A program made the position numbers and the translations under genes. A model generated the notes under the pieces. It was given only the letters and a program-made list of their open reading frames with translations, was not told the origin of the DNA and did not search any database. Below are positions 43,723 to 52,762 of a DNA stretch of 64,000 nucleotides, in pieces. Numbering within the stretch: the stretch's first letter is position 1; each line of letters starts with the position of its first letter. Origin of the DNA: Gemmatimonadota bacterium (GTDB taxonomy: Bacteria > Gemmatimonadota > Gemmatimonadetes > Longimicrobiales > Gaopeijiaceae); NCBI GenBank assembly GCA_028875075.1, contig JAPPGF010000009.1:22492-86491 (forward strand), given 5' to 3'.

Positions 43723-46245
43723 ATGGGGGTCATTCGCTCTGGCGCGCCAGCGAACAGTCCGGTAGCGATGACGGAACTGGGGATGCATGCCCAACTCACC
43801 ACCCGGAGATGCGTGATGCGCTGCCGCCCTCGCCCTGACGTGACGGCGACAGCATCTGGGGTCGGCCGGCCTTGGCCGCTTCACCGGGCGTTCCGCGCCC
43901 TGGCGCTGCCCGCGTTGCCTCTGGCGATCGGCTCGTGTTCGTGGTTCACGCTGCCGTCCTATGGAGGGGAGGAGATCGTGCCCGGCCTCGACATGCCGGT
44001 GGAGATCCTTCGCGACGCCCATGCAATCCCCCACATCTATGCCCAGTCCCTCCGGGACGGCGCCTTCGCCATGGGCTACGTCCACGCACAGGACCGCCTC
44101 TGGCAGCTCGAGATGCAGCGCAGGCTCGGCCAGGCGCGGCTCGCGGAGGTCGTGGGCGAGGCCGGGATCGGGACCGACAGGCTCCTTCGCACGCTGGGTC
44201 TGTACCGCGTCGCCGAGCGCAATTTTGAGCGGCTGGCCCCGGATGTGAAGGCGGTCTATGAGGCCTATGCCGCCGGAGTGAACGCCTGGCTGGAGACCCG
44301 CTCCGGCCTGCTACCGCTGGAGTTTCAGCTTCTCGGGCATGAGCCTGAGCCCTGGAGACCCGCTGACAGCCTGGTCTGGCTCAAGCTCATGGCCTGGGAC
44401 CTCGGCAACAACTTCAGGGACGAGCTGCTGCGCGCGCGCCTCGCCGACCGGATCGACCGGGCACAGCTTCAGGATCTCTGGGCCCAGCATCCCGACGACC
44501 CGCAGCCGGGGCCGCACGCGGCCGCCTCCGCCCTGCATTCCACCGGCATCGATTTCGCGGCGCTCGACGAGGCGGCACGGGCGCAGCGGGCATCCGGGTT
44601 CGGCTCCAACGCCTGGGTCGTCACGGGCGACCACACCGACTCCGGCGGGCCGCTGCTGGCCAACGATCCCCACCTCGGGCTGGAGATCCCGAGCCTCTGG
44701 TACCTCGCCCACATCTCGACGCCCGAGTTCGATATCGTCGGCGCGACGTTGCCGGGGCTGCCCCTGCCGGTGCTGGGCCGCAACCGCAACCTTGCCTGGG
44801 GCTTCACCAATACCGGGTCCGACGTACAGGATCTCTTCATAGAGCGGATCGACCCCGAGGACCCCGCGCATTACCTCGCTCCGGAGGGCAGCTTGCCCTT
44901 CACCGTGCGCACCGAGATCATCGAAGTCAGCGGGGGCGAGCCGATCGAGCTCGCGGTACGCGGTACGCGCCACGGGCCCGTGATCTCCGACGTGCTGGCG
45001 CAAGGCCGCGAATTTTTGGAGGCCGGCCACGTCCTGGCCCTGTCGTGGACCGCTCTGGACGAGGACGACCTGAGTGCCCAGGCGCTCGTGCGCGCGACCA
45101 CGGCGGCGGACCGGCAGGGTTTCGTCGAGGCGTTTCGCGACCTCGCCGTGCCGCAGCAGAACATCGTGTTCGCCGACCGTGACGGAAACATCGGCTACGT
45201 GGCACCCGGGCGGATACCGATCCGTGCTTCGGGCCAGGGCCACCTGCCCGTGCCGGGATGGACCGGCGCCCACGACTGGGTGGACCGCATCGCGTACGAG
45301 GCGCTGCCGCGCGCCTCCAACCCGGCGTCGGGCCGCATCGTCACCGCCAACAACAGGATGGTTCCGCCCGACTATCCCCACTACCTCACCGACGATTGGG
45401 CAGCGCCCTACCGGGCGCAGCGGATCGAGGCGCTACTCGACGCCCGGACCCGGCACGACGTGGCGAGCTTCACCGCCATACAGCAGGACCTCGTCTCGCT
45501 CGCGGCGACTCGGCTCACGCCGGTGCTTCTCGGCCTCGCAGAGCCCTCGAACGATCGGACCCGGCAGGCCCTCGCCATGCTCGGCGGGTGGGACCACGGC
45601 ATGCAGCGCGAGCGCGGGGAGCCGCTCATCTACATGGCGTGGCTCAGGGAGCTGATGCGCGTGCTCTTCTCCGACGAGCTCGGGCCCGTCTTCGAGGACT
45701 ACTGGAGCATCCGGACCGAGGTCATCCACCGCGCTCTCGGCGAGCGCACTCAATGGTGCGACGACGTGACGACGGGCGAGGCGGAGACCTGCGCCGGCGC
45801 CGTGAGCCGGGCGCTCGAGGTCTCCCTCGAATACCTCGCCTCCAGCTACGGCAGCGACATGGGGGAGTGGCGCTGGGGCGAGGCCCACGCGGTACGCATG
45901 GACAGCCCCATTCTGGGCGAGATCCCGGTCATAGGCTCCTGGTTCGAGGTGAACATGCCCACGGGCGGGGAGCCGGCCACGGTCAAGGCCGGCGGGTTCG
46001 ACGTGGCCGACCCGGACCGGCCCTTCGGGCAAGACCACGGGGCGGGCTACCGCGCCGTCTATGACCTGGGCAATCCGGAGCGCTCGGTCTTCGTCATCAG
46101 CACGGGGCAGTCCGGCAACCCGCTGTCCCCGTACTACGAAGACTACGCCACGCGATGGCGCGACGGCGGCTACCTCCCCATGCTCACCGACCGCGCTACG
46201 GTGGAGGAAGACGCGCTGGCGACATTGGTGTTGACGCCGGAGTGA
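43723..46245 (+). CDS. Penicillin-acylase-family Ntn hydrolase
   Basis: The up to 840-residue precursor belongs to the penicillin acylase/acyl-homoserine-lactone acylase family. Hallmarks: AFAMGYVHAQDRLWQLEMQR in the alpha chain; the Ser that becomes the N-terminal nucleophile after self-cleavage in SGFGSNAWVVTGDHTDSG; PLLANDPHLGLEIPSLWYLA; and GTRHGPVISDVL. The C-terminal end includes GQSGNPLSPYYEDYATRW. A lipoprotein-like signal ends LPLAIGSC. The start is uncertain, with in-frame starts from 43723 to 43816. It hydrolyses amide-linked acyl side chains in the periplasm; quorum-signal or antibiotic substrates are both possible. It is divergent from the nuclease pair. Confidence 0.9.
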   Translation: MGVIRSGAPANSPVAMTELGMHAQLTTRRCVMRCRPRPDVTATASGVGRPWPLHRAFRALALPALPLAIGSCSWFTLPSYGGEEIVPGLDMPVEILRDAHAIPHIYAQSLRDGAFAMGYVHAQDRLWQLEMQRRLGQARLAEVVGEAGIGTDRLLRTLGLYRVAERNFERLAPDVKAVYEAYAAGVNAWLETRSGLLPLEFQLLGHEPEPWRPADSLVWLKLMAWDLGNNFRDELLRARLADRIDRAQLQDLWAQHPDDPQPGPHAAASALHSTGIDFAALDEAARAQRASGFGSNAWVVTGDHTDSGGPLLANDPHLGLEIPSLWYLAHISTPEFDIVGATLPGLPLPVLGRNRNLAWGFTNTGSDVQDLFIERIDPEDPAHYLAPEGSLPFTVRTEIIEVSGGEPIELAVRGTRHGPVISDVLAQGREFLEAGHVLALSWTALDEDDLSAQALVRATTAADRQGFVEAFRDLAVPQQNIVFADRDGNIGYVAPGRIPIRASGQGHLPVPGWTGAHDWVDRIAYEALPRASNPASGRIVTANNRMVPPDYPHYLTDDWAAPYRAQRIEALLDARTRHDVASFTAIQQDLVSLAATRLTPVLLGLAEPSNDRTRQALAMLGGWDHGMQRERGEPLIYMAWLRELMRVLFSDELGPVFEDYWSIRTEVIHRALGERTQWCDDVTTGEAETCAGAVSRALEVSLEYLASSYGSDMGEWRWGEAHAVRMDSPILGEIPVIGSWFEVNMPTGGEPATVKAGGFDVADPDRPFGQDHGAGYRAVYDLGNPERSVFVISTGQSGNPLSPYYEDYATRWRDGGYLPMLTDRATVEEDALATLVLTPE

Positions 46246-46400
46246 GGGGGCGGGACCGCGTCCACGCCGGCGCGCCTGCTTCGCCGTTCGGATACGGACG
46301 TCTCCGCCTCTGGCGTCTAGCGCCTTCGCGTTCGGCGCGCTCGACAGCCCGGTTCACGTCTTCCTGCAGCGTGAAGCGCTGATCTTGGTACGCATGTCCA

Positions 46401-46560
46401 TCACAATGAGGGACCCTGAAGTCGGGTCGCGTAGCCGAGTGGCTTGACGGACTCAGTGGTCTCTGACGCGACCCGGTACGTCGTGGTCGGATCGGGGCAT
46501 CCGTAGATTTCGACGAGCCCACGTGCGGACTCCCACCCTCCCGTAGCTGCGACGTCCACG
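46401..46560 (-). pseudogene. C-terminal fragment homologous to 26247-26369
   Basis: The minus strand reads VAATGGWESARGLVEIYGCP, then DPTTTYRVASETTESVKPLG and YATRL before a stop at 46401. It is the better-preserved copy of the fragment at 26247-26369, which has two in-frame stops. Neither has a start or a recognisable domain. They may be ends of the same mobile or repeated gene. Confidence 0.45.
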
Positions 46561-46608
46561 TGGGGGCGTGTCTTCCTTTGGGTTGCCCATTGTCTCTCGG
46601 AATACGTG

Positions 46609-46749
46609 CTAGGGAGACCCGTCCCGGGTTGGCAACTCGGCAAGTTTCTCGGCTTCCCGAAGCCAGCTGGAGGCCAATTCGTGGCGGACCAGCACGCCCA
46701 GATGGGACCTGGCGATGCGATCCTCGACCATAGCTGCACGCGCACTCAC
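46609..46749 (-). CDS. Small ORF (46 aa) coupled to the Fic gene
   Basis: GTG 46749 overlaps the TGA of the Fic gene (GTGA). The product contains MVEDRIARSHLGVLVRHELA followed by SSWLREAEKLAELPTRDGSP, with credible helical coding character. It may be a small partner of the Fic protein or the start of a truncated downstream gene. No family is recognised. Confidence 0.4.
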   Translation of the reverse strand: MSARAAMVEDRIARSHLGVLVRHELASSWLREAEKLAELPTRDGSP

Positions 46750-47915
46750 CCGGGTGGATCTTCGGTGCCTTCCCGCAAGACAGCCAGATAGCGTTCATAG
46801 GTGAAGATCCTTCGTCGCTGGCGACCCGTGATCTCGCGCACGATACCGAGCTCTTCGAGGAGCCCGAGCGCGGCGGCCACGGCTGGCCCCGACAGGCCCG
46901 TTCGCCGTGCAAGGTGGGGAATGCCCCCGATCGGGCGTTCGACCAGGGATTGGTGCACTCGCAGTGCCGAACCCGCGCGGCGCCCCTGGCGGCCGATTCG
47001 CGACCGGTCGTCGCGGATCGTTTCGCTGACCGACCGGGCCGTCGCAACGGCTGTTTCCGCTACCTCCCGCACACCCTGCAGGAAGAACCGTAACCAGGCT
47101 TCCCAGTCTCCAGTGTGCCGCGTGTCGTCGAGGAGCCGGTAGTAGGTGCTCCGATTACGTTTGAAGTACAGGCTGAGGTACAGAAGTGGCTCCCGGAGCA
47201 GTCCGGCATTGCACAGCATGAGGGAAATCAGCAATCGTCCCAGCCGGCCGTTGCCGTCGAGAAACGGATGGACGGTTTCGAATTGTACATGCGCCAGCCC
47301 GGCCTTCACGAGAACGGGGAGCCCGTCGTCCGTGGAGTGGATGAACCCCTCCAGATCGGCCATGCATTCCTGTACGAGATTGGGGGGCGGCGGCACGAAG
47401 GAGGCATCGCCCGGACGCGAACCGCCGATCCAGTTCTGTGATCGACGGAACTCGCCCGGCATCGTGGCCGCCCCGCGGCCGCTCGCCAACAACTTGGCGT
47501 GCATTTCCCGCATGAGGCGGTTCGCAAGCGGAAAGCCGCTTCGCAGACGCTCGACACCGTGATACAAAGCCGCCACGGCGTTCGACGCTTCCAAGACGTC
47601 GCCGCTGGGGACACCGGGCACACCGCCAGCTTCGTGGAACATCAGATCGGCCAGCGAGGACTGGGTGCCTTCGATCTGAGACGACAGCACAGCCTCTTTG
47701 CGCACGTAGCCATGCACGAAGACGGTCGCATCAGGCAGCAACTCCGTGACCGCGTCTAGCCGCCCGAGCGCGGCGGAGGCCGCCTCAAGCGGTTGTCCAA
47801 GACCCTCCCGGAAGTTGACCTCCGGTACAGGCGGAAGGGGACGGGGTACGAAGGCTCGTACCGTTTCTCCGCCGTTGACGGTTACTAAATAGGTGCCTGT
47901 GGATTCGCGCCGCAT
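46746..47915 (-). CDS. Fic-family protein (AMPylase) with N-terminal inhibitory motif and C-terminal winged helix
   Basis: The 389-residue protein has the Fic active site HPFLDGNGRLGR (about 216-227; catalytic His, phosphate-binding NGR) and an N-terminal inhibitory motif SSQIEGT (about 78-84), which makes it a class II, self-inhibited Fic. The C-terminal part (GIPHLARRTGLSGPAVAAAL then LEELGIVREITGRQRRRIF) is a winged helix that probably binds DNA. The length and order are those of the common Fic/DUF4172-like chromosomal proteins. It transfers AMP to target proteins or regulates its own gene; targets are unknown. A small ORF overlaps its stop. Confidence 0.92.
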   Translation of the reverse strand: MRRESTGTYLVTVNGGETVRAFVPRPLPPVPEVNFREGLGQPLEAASAALGRLDAVTELLPDATVFVHGYVRKEAVLSSQIEGTQSSLADLMFHEAGGVPGVPSGDVLEASNAVAALYHGVERLRSGFPLANRLMREMHAKLLASGRGAATMPGEFRRSQNWIGGSRPGDASFVPPPPNLVQECMADLEGFIHSTDDGLPVLVKAGLAHVQFETVHPFLDGNGRLGRLLISLMLCNAGLLREPLLYLSLYFKRNRSTYYRLLDDTRHTGDWEAWLRFFLQGVREVAETAVATARSVSETIRDDRSRIGRQGRRAGSALRVHQSLVERPIGGIPHLARRTGLSGPAVAAALGLLEELGIVREITGRQRRRIFTYERYLAVLREGTEDPPG

Positions 47916-48382
47916 GCTATTGGGCTCTCATGGCCAGGGACGCTGGCGTGGCAGGATGAGTCCCAAGATGGTGTAGTCTTACGAAAATTTCAAGCTATTC
48001 ACTTTTGTTAGAGGCCCGATTGGGAAGAAATCTGCCGACGTAACAAAAATATATCGCTTTTCGGTTTTATTAGTATTTCTGTAAGGAAGGAAATTTTTCG
48101 TAACGCGGGCTAGCGCTACGCCGGGTCATCAGGCGCGAGGAGCGTGTTTGCGAATCGGGTTCACTTGGGGGTCCGCCTCGTGAACCCTGAGTTTACAGTC
48201 CTCATATATTCGATGAGGATGTCGTATTATAGGCTCACGGGCTCGGAGACTGCCTCTCGCTCACGCTGGGAGTGCGAGCGTCAAGGAATCCATGGCAACA
48301 GAGCCTGCGAGTTACGCAGCACGCTCGCGGATCGACTAGGCCCACGCGGGCTAACCAACGCTTTCAACACTGGGGGACAACG
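47916..48382. other. AT-rich intergenic region between Fic and thioredoxin genes
   Basis: From about 47980 to 48110 the sequence is clearly AT-rich (runs such as ACAAAAATATATCG and TCGGTTTTATTAG), unlike its neighbours. A perfect inverted repeat GGGTTCAC (48157-48164) and GTGAACCC (48180-48187) follows. A TTTACA lies at 48192-48197 and a TATTAT at 48225-48230, but the spacing is too wide for a standard promoter. No gene-like frame is seen. Confidence 0.45.
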
Positions 48383-48820
48383 ATGCTCTGGAAGATTCCG
48401 ACGGGAGGGCCGCTTATCGGCGCCGTCATAGCGATGGTCCTATCCGTGCCGGCGATCGAGGCTCAGACGACCTCGTCCGGCGCCACCGCGCACACCAAGG
48501 AGGCCTTCACCCACGAGCGCTTCCAGGAGCTTCAGGCTCAGGGGGCACTGATTCTTGTCGACATCTTCGCGGACTGGTGCCCAGACTGTGCCCTCCAGCA
48601 GACGGTGTTGGAGGCGTATCGCGAGCGCAATCTCGACGTTCCCCTTCACACGCTCATGGTGGACTTCGACGCGCAAAAGGATGTGGTTACCCACTTCCGC
48701 GCTCCGCGTCAGTCCACGCTCATTCTCTATCGGGGAACTGAACGGCTGTGGTTCAGCGTGGCTGAAACGCGTGAGGAGGTGATCGTCCAGGCGCTGAGTG
48801 AAGGAGCGTCCACGCGGTGA
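48383..48820 (+). CDS. Exported thioredoxin-like protein
   Basis: The 145-residue protein from ATG 48383 (GGGGGAC upstream) has a signal peptide (VIAMVLSVPAIEAQ) and a thioredoxin fold with the redox motif FADWCPDCALQQTVLE and the cis-Pro region PRQSTLILYRG. The stop overlaps the start of a CcdA-type protein (GTGA), which would feed it electrons from cytoplasmic thioredoxin. The pair should act in periplasmic disulfide reduction or cytochrome or metal-protein assembly. Confidence 0.85.
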   Translation: MLWKIPTGGPLIGAVIAMVLSVPAIEAQTTSSGATAHTKEAFTHERFQELQAQGALILVDIFADWCPDCALQQTVLEAYRERNLDVPLHTLMVDFDAQKDVVTHFRAPRQSTLILYRGTERLWFSVAETREEVIVQALSEGASTR

Positions 48821-49530
48821 CACTGGACATCACGGCGATCCCGGTCGCCCTCTTCGCCGGGATCGTCGGGGTGATGTCTCCCTGCGTGTGGCCGCTGGTC
48901 CCGGTGGTCATGGCGTCGGCGTCCACGGGAGGTAGAGGGGGGCCGTTCTTCCTGGCCGGAGGGCTCAGTCTCTCGTTTGCCGTCGCGGGCACGTTCCTCA
49001 CGTTTCTCCTGGTCAACACCGGGCTGGATCCCGAGCTCTTCCGCTACGTCGCCGCCGGCGTTCTCGTGGCGATGGGACTCCTGCTCGTGGTGGACCGTCT
49101 GGGCGACCGGGCGGCCGCCGTGCTCTCGCGTCTCACCGCGGGCTTTGATCCGGGCCGCGGCTTGAGCGCCGAGAGCGGTCCCGCACAGTTCGGGGTGGGG
49201 GCACTGCTCGGTATCGTCTGGCTCCCATGCGTCGGCCCGACGGTCGGTGTCGCGATCGCGCTCGCGGCCCTGGGAGAGGACCTCCTCAGCTCTTTTTCGG
49301 TCATGCTCTCGTACGGAGTGGGCACGGCCGCGGTCTTGCTTGGCGTGGGCCTGTTCTCCGGACGGATTCTGAATTGGGGGAAAGGAGGGGCCACCTCGGG
49401 AAGAGTGCTCGGAAAGAAGATCCTCGGATGGTCGGTGCTGGTCCTCGGGGTGCTGGTGTTCACCCGGTTAGACAAGGTCCTCGAGGCTTGGGCCTTGGAC
49501 CTCCTCCCGGCCTGGGTCTTTACGCTTTAG
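48817..49530 (+). CDS. CcdA/DsbD-type transmembrane thiol-disulfide transporter
   Basis: The 237-residue membrane protein starts at GTG 48817, overlapping the thioredoxin stop. It has about six helices and the two conserved Cys-Pro sites, GVMSPCVWPLVPVVMAS in helix 1 and GIVWLPCVGPTVGVAIALA in helix 4, which carry electrons across the membrane. It works with the thioredoxin encoded just upstream. Only 12 bases after its stop lies a fragment of a cusA-type pump gene. Confidence 0.88.
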   Translation: MTLDITAIPVALFAGIVGVMSPCVWPLVPVVMASASTGGRGGPFFLAGGLSLSFAVAGTFLTFLLVNTGLDPELFRYVAAGVLVAMGLLLVVDRLGDRAAAVLSRLTAGFDPGRGLSAESGPAQFGVGALLGIVWLPCVGPTVGVAIALAALGEDLLSSFSVMLSYGVGTAAVLLGVGLFSGRILNWGKGGATSGRVLGKKILGWSVLVLGVLVFTRLDKVLEAWALDLLPAWVFTL

Positions 49531-49541
49531 CCGAAGGTCGG

Positions 49542-49608
49542 GTGATCCCGCTCACGCTGCTCCTGATCTTCGTCCTGATCTACCTCACCAACCGCTCGGT
49601 CGCCGAGA
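49542..49608 (+). pseudogene. 67-bp fragment of a cusA-type RND pump gene
   Basis: This stretch equals 9630-9696 inside the intact cusA gene at 66 of 67 positions; the only difference is C at 49586 for G at 9674. It encodes VIPLTLLLIFVLIYLTNRSV and then AE, a membrane helix of the pump. Similarity stops abruptly on both sides. It is the scar of a second RND operon or of a recombination event. Confidence 0.85.
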
Positions 49609-49653
49609 GGACGCGAGAGTGGAGCCGCTGGTGCTGCGGGGGCTTTCTCGCCC

Positions 49654-52600
49654 TTACTCCAGCATCCCGCTCAGCGCGGAGATCGCCTCGAGGCCCGTGT
49701 CCGACTCGGAGAGCCGCCGGCGCTGCTGGCTCGTGAGCCACTCGGCGCGGCTGCCGGTGGCGTCGCGGGTGACCGCGAGCACGTGTTCGATCTGCTCGGC
49801 CACGGCCCGGACGTGAGAGATCACGCCGACCATGCGGCCGCCCGTCGCGACCGTCGCGAGCGCCTGGACGGCGGCGTCCAGGTTGTTGCGGTCGAGCGAG
49901 CCGAAGCCTTCGTCCAGGAAGAGCGACTCGAGGCGGCCGCCGCTTCGAGCCATCATCTCGACCATCCCGAGCGCGAGCGACAGCGAGGCGATGAACTGCT
50001 CGCCGCCGGAGAGGCTGGCGGGGGAGCGGGCCTGGCCGGAGTCGTGATCGAGCACGAGCCACTGATCGTCGGCCTCGCCCGGGTCCGCGAAGGCGTACTT
50101 GCCGGCGCTCATCTCGCCGAGCATGCGGGACGCATGGACCAGGAGGCTCCGGGACCGGCGGAGCGTGAGCCACTTCAGGAAGGCGCCCGGCTTGAGGGCG
50201 GACTCAAGGTCGCCCAGCGCGACTTCCTTTTCCTGGACCTCCCGGAGCAGCTGGCCGAGGCGCCGGACATGGTCCGTGATCTCGGCGAAGCGCCGCTCCG
50301 ACTCCTCCGCCCGGCGCTCCTCGAAGCGAGCGTCGGTGGCTCTCGCCCGGACGGCGGCCAACAGGGCGTCGATATCGCGGACTTCGGCGCCGACGCCCGT
50401 CCGCTCGCCGATGCCCTGAAGCTCCGCGCGGGCAGCGTCCGCCCCGGCTGAGGACTCGCGCGCCCGGAGCTCCGCCGCCCGCTCCACGGCCGCGCTCGCC
50501 TCGCGGAGGCCTCCGATCTGCGATTCCATCGCGCGGACTCCCCGGGTGGCCACGGCCGCGGGAACCTCGGTGTCCAGTGCGATCCGGCCAACCGCTTCGA
50601 CGAGCACGTCGCGCTGGGCGTTGAGGCTCCGGGCCAGGACCTCGAGGGGCTGGTCGAGCTCGTCGGAGCGGCGCCTCTCCAGCGCGGCGCGGTCCTCTCC
50701 AAGGGCCTCGATGTCCCGCCGCAGCTCGTCGCGCCTCTCGCTCCGGAGGCGGAGCACTTGCGCCCGCTCCCTGGCCAAGCGGGTCTGCCGGGCGAGTGGG
50801 CCCGTGTCCACGCCGCTCAGCTCTGCGGCCTCGGGCGGCAGTCCGAGTTCCGGGCGGAAGGGCCGGGGGACCTCCTCGATCGTGCGCTCGAGCCGCGCCA
50901 GCGCTTCGTTCGCGGCGAGCCCTGCGGCCTCGGCCATCTCTTCCGCATTGGCCGCTCCTTCGCCGGCCACGCCCGCTTCCTTGTCCGCCCGTGCCGCAGC
51001 CGCCTTGAGCTCCTCGGCGACGCGAACATGCTCGGCCAACCGCGCCGACGCCTCCCGGCATTCCGCCTCCAGGGAGCCGAGGAGGGCGTCCCGCTCGGGG
51101 ACCGGCGAGTCGGCGTCGACCTGGGCCTCCCGGGCCAGCTCCTGCCGCGCCTCCAGGAGCCCGGCTTCCAGCCCTTCGAGCCCGGCCTCCGCCTCTCCGA
51201 TCCGGCGCCGGACGCCCTTGAGTTCCCCCTCGAGAGCGCTCACCCCGGCGGTCGCCTCTTTCGCTTCCAGGCGCGCCGCCTCGGCGAGCGGGCGGGCTTC
51301 CAGAAGCCGCGCTCCGTCGGGCGCCTTCCAGTCGGCCGGGAGGTCGCGGTTGCAGACGGGACAGGTGTCTCCGGGGTGTAGATCGTGGGCGGCGCTCGCC
51401 GCCGACTCGGCGCGGTGCGCCGCGCTCAGGTGCTCTTCGGCGCTGGCAGCCGCGCGGGCCGCCGCGCTCTCCGCCTCCCGCGCACCCTCGAGCTTCCCGG
51501 CGCGCTCGGCTTCCTCCTCCCGGAGCCGCTCGAGCCGTCCGCGCACCTCGGCCGCCTCGTCCGCACGCGCGACCCACTGGGTATGGATCCGTGAGAGCAC
51601 CTCCCGGCGCTCCTCCGCTGCGCGGGCGGCTCGCTCGAGCGGAGCGCGCCCGTCGGCGTGCTCGGACGCCGCCCTAGCCGCATCCCCCGCGGCCCCCGCC
51701 AGGCGCTCGGCTTCCGCGCGCTTCTTCCCAGCTTCGTGCGCCGCTCCGCGGAGACGCTCGGCGGTTTCCTCGCCGGCGGCCACGAGGCCCGCCAGGCCCT
51801 CGAGCCTCGTCAGCGCCTCCGTGACCTCCTCGACCTCCGGCCCGTCGTCGGTCGGGATGTTCTCGAGCGCCTCGGTCAGCCGCTCCTGCCGCTCCGTCAG
51901 GTCCGCCGCCTCTTGGCCGAGCCGACGGTCGAGCTGGACGAGCGGCCCCAGCCTGTCGGGCGCGCCCTCGGTACCCAGCGCCCGGACCCGCTCGATGACG
52001 CCGTCAGCCGCTTCGCGCGCCGTCTCCCGGCCGAGCACCGCCTCGTGGGCACGCCTCGCCGCCGCCTCGTCCGCGCCCGCGGCCGCTGCCTCGCTCCGGG
52101 CTCGCTCGAGCGCCTCCCGGAGCTCCCGGAGGTGGCCCTCCGGGTCCTCCGGGTATCCGGAGGCCGCCTGCTCCAGCCGGATCCTCAGCTTCTCGGCCTC
52201 CTCGCGCGCCCACCCGGCCGCCTCGCCCGCCGCCTCCAGTTCGTCGGTGCGCCAGACCTGGCGCAGGATCCTGCCCCGGTCGGTCGGCCGATCCTCCACC
52301 AGCAGGCGGGCGAAGCGGCCCTGCGGCAGCACGACGGTCCGCAGGAACGCGTCGCTGTCGAGCCCGAGGAGCTCCTGGACGCGCTCGTTGACGGGCCGGA
52401 CCTGTTCCAGCTGCTCGACCGGCTCGCCGTCCTGGCCGATCCTTCTGAGCAGCGCCCGCGCCTGCCCGACGTCGCCCCGGCGGTCGCGGCGGAGCGAGCG
52501 GGTGACCTCCCAGGTCTCGCCCGACACCCTGAACGTGAGCGCGACCCGCAGGTCGGTGTACGTGTCGTTCATCAGCTCCTGGTTCGCCTGCGCCGTGAAC

Positions 52601-52761
52601 GTCGTCTGTCCGTAGAGGGCGTAGGTGATCGCCTCCAGGATGGAGGACTTGCCGGCGCCGGTGTCGCCGACGATGGCCACGTGGTCGCGGCCCGTGAAGT
52701 CGATCGCGACGGGCGAGCGGAACGAGCGGAGCCCTTCGACCCTCAGCTCGAGCGGGCGCAC
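49654..52761 (-). CDS. sbcC: SbcC exonuclease subunit (Rad50-like SMC ATPase)
   Basis: The 1035-residue protein has the Rad50/SbcC plan: Walker A VGDTGAGKSSILEAITYAL (about 31-49), long Ala/Glu/Arg-rich coiled coils, a zinc hook CPVCNRD near residue 467, and the ABC signature SLSGGEQFIASLSLALGMVE with the Walker B/D-loop LFLDEGFGSLD near the C-terminus. It is the ATPase of the SbcCD nuclease that opens hairpins and processes double-strand ends. GTG 52761 lies one base after the SbcD stop, so the subunits are coupled. The coiled coil is very Ala-rich, which is usual in high-GC genomes. Confidence 0.95.
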   Translation of the reverse strand: MRPLELRVEGLRSFRSPVAIDFTGRDHVAIVGDTGAGKSSILEAITYALYGQTTFTAQANQELMNDTYTDLRVALTFRVSGETWEVTRSLRRDRRGDVGQARALLRRIGQDGEPVEQLEQVRPVNERVQELLGLDSDAFLRTVVLPQGRFARLLVEDRPTDRGRILRQVWRTDELEAAGEAAGWAREEAEKLRIRLEQAASGYPEDPEGHLRELREALERARSEAAAAGADEAAARRAHEAVLGRETAREAADGVIERVRALGTEGAPDRLGPLVQLDRRLGQEAADLTERQERLTEALENIPTDDGPEVEEVTEALTRLEGLAGLVAAGEETAERLRGAAHEAGKKRAEAERLAGAAGDAARAASEHADGRAPLERAARAAEERREVLSRIHTQWVARADEAAEVRGRLERLREEEAERAGKLEGAREAESAAARAAASAEEHLSAAHRAESAASAAHDLHPGDTCPVCNRDLPADWKAPDGARLLEARPLAEAARLEAKEATAGVSALEGELKGVRRRIGEAEAGLEGLEAGLLEARQELAREAQVDADSPVPERDALLGSLEAECREASARLAEHVRVAEELKAAAARADKEAGVAGEGAANAEEMAEAAGLAANEALARLERTIEEVPRPFRPELGLPPEAAELSGVDTGPLARQTRLARERAQVLRLRSERRDELRRDIEALGEDRAALERRRSDELDQPLEVLARSLNAQRDVLVEAVGRIALDTEVPAAVATRGVRAMESQIGGLREASAAVERAAELRARESSAGADAARAELQGIGERTGVGAEVRDIDALLAAVRARATDARFEERRAEESERRFAEITDHVRRLGQLLREVQEKEVALGDLESALKPGAFLKWLTLRRSRSLLVHASRMLGEMSAGKYAFADPGEADDQWLVLDHDSGQARSPASLSGGEQFIASLSLALGMVEMMARSGGRLESLFLDEGFGSLDRNNLDAAVQALATVATGGRMVGVISHVRAVAEQIEHVLAVTRDATGSRAEWLTSQQRRRLSESDTGLEAISALSGMLE

Positions 52762-52762
52762 G

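Noticed and set aside
48192..48230. Promoter for the thioredoxin gene (TTTACA with TATTAT)
   Set aside because: The boxes are 27 bases apart, outside the normal 16-18 range, and no better pair was found.
50546..52615. Ser/Arg-rich plus-strand frame opposite sbcC
   Set aside because: Composition is the antisense of the Ala/Glu-rich coiled coil; no independent signal.
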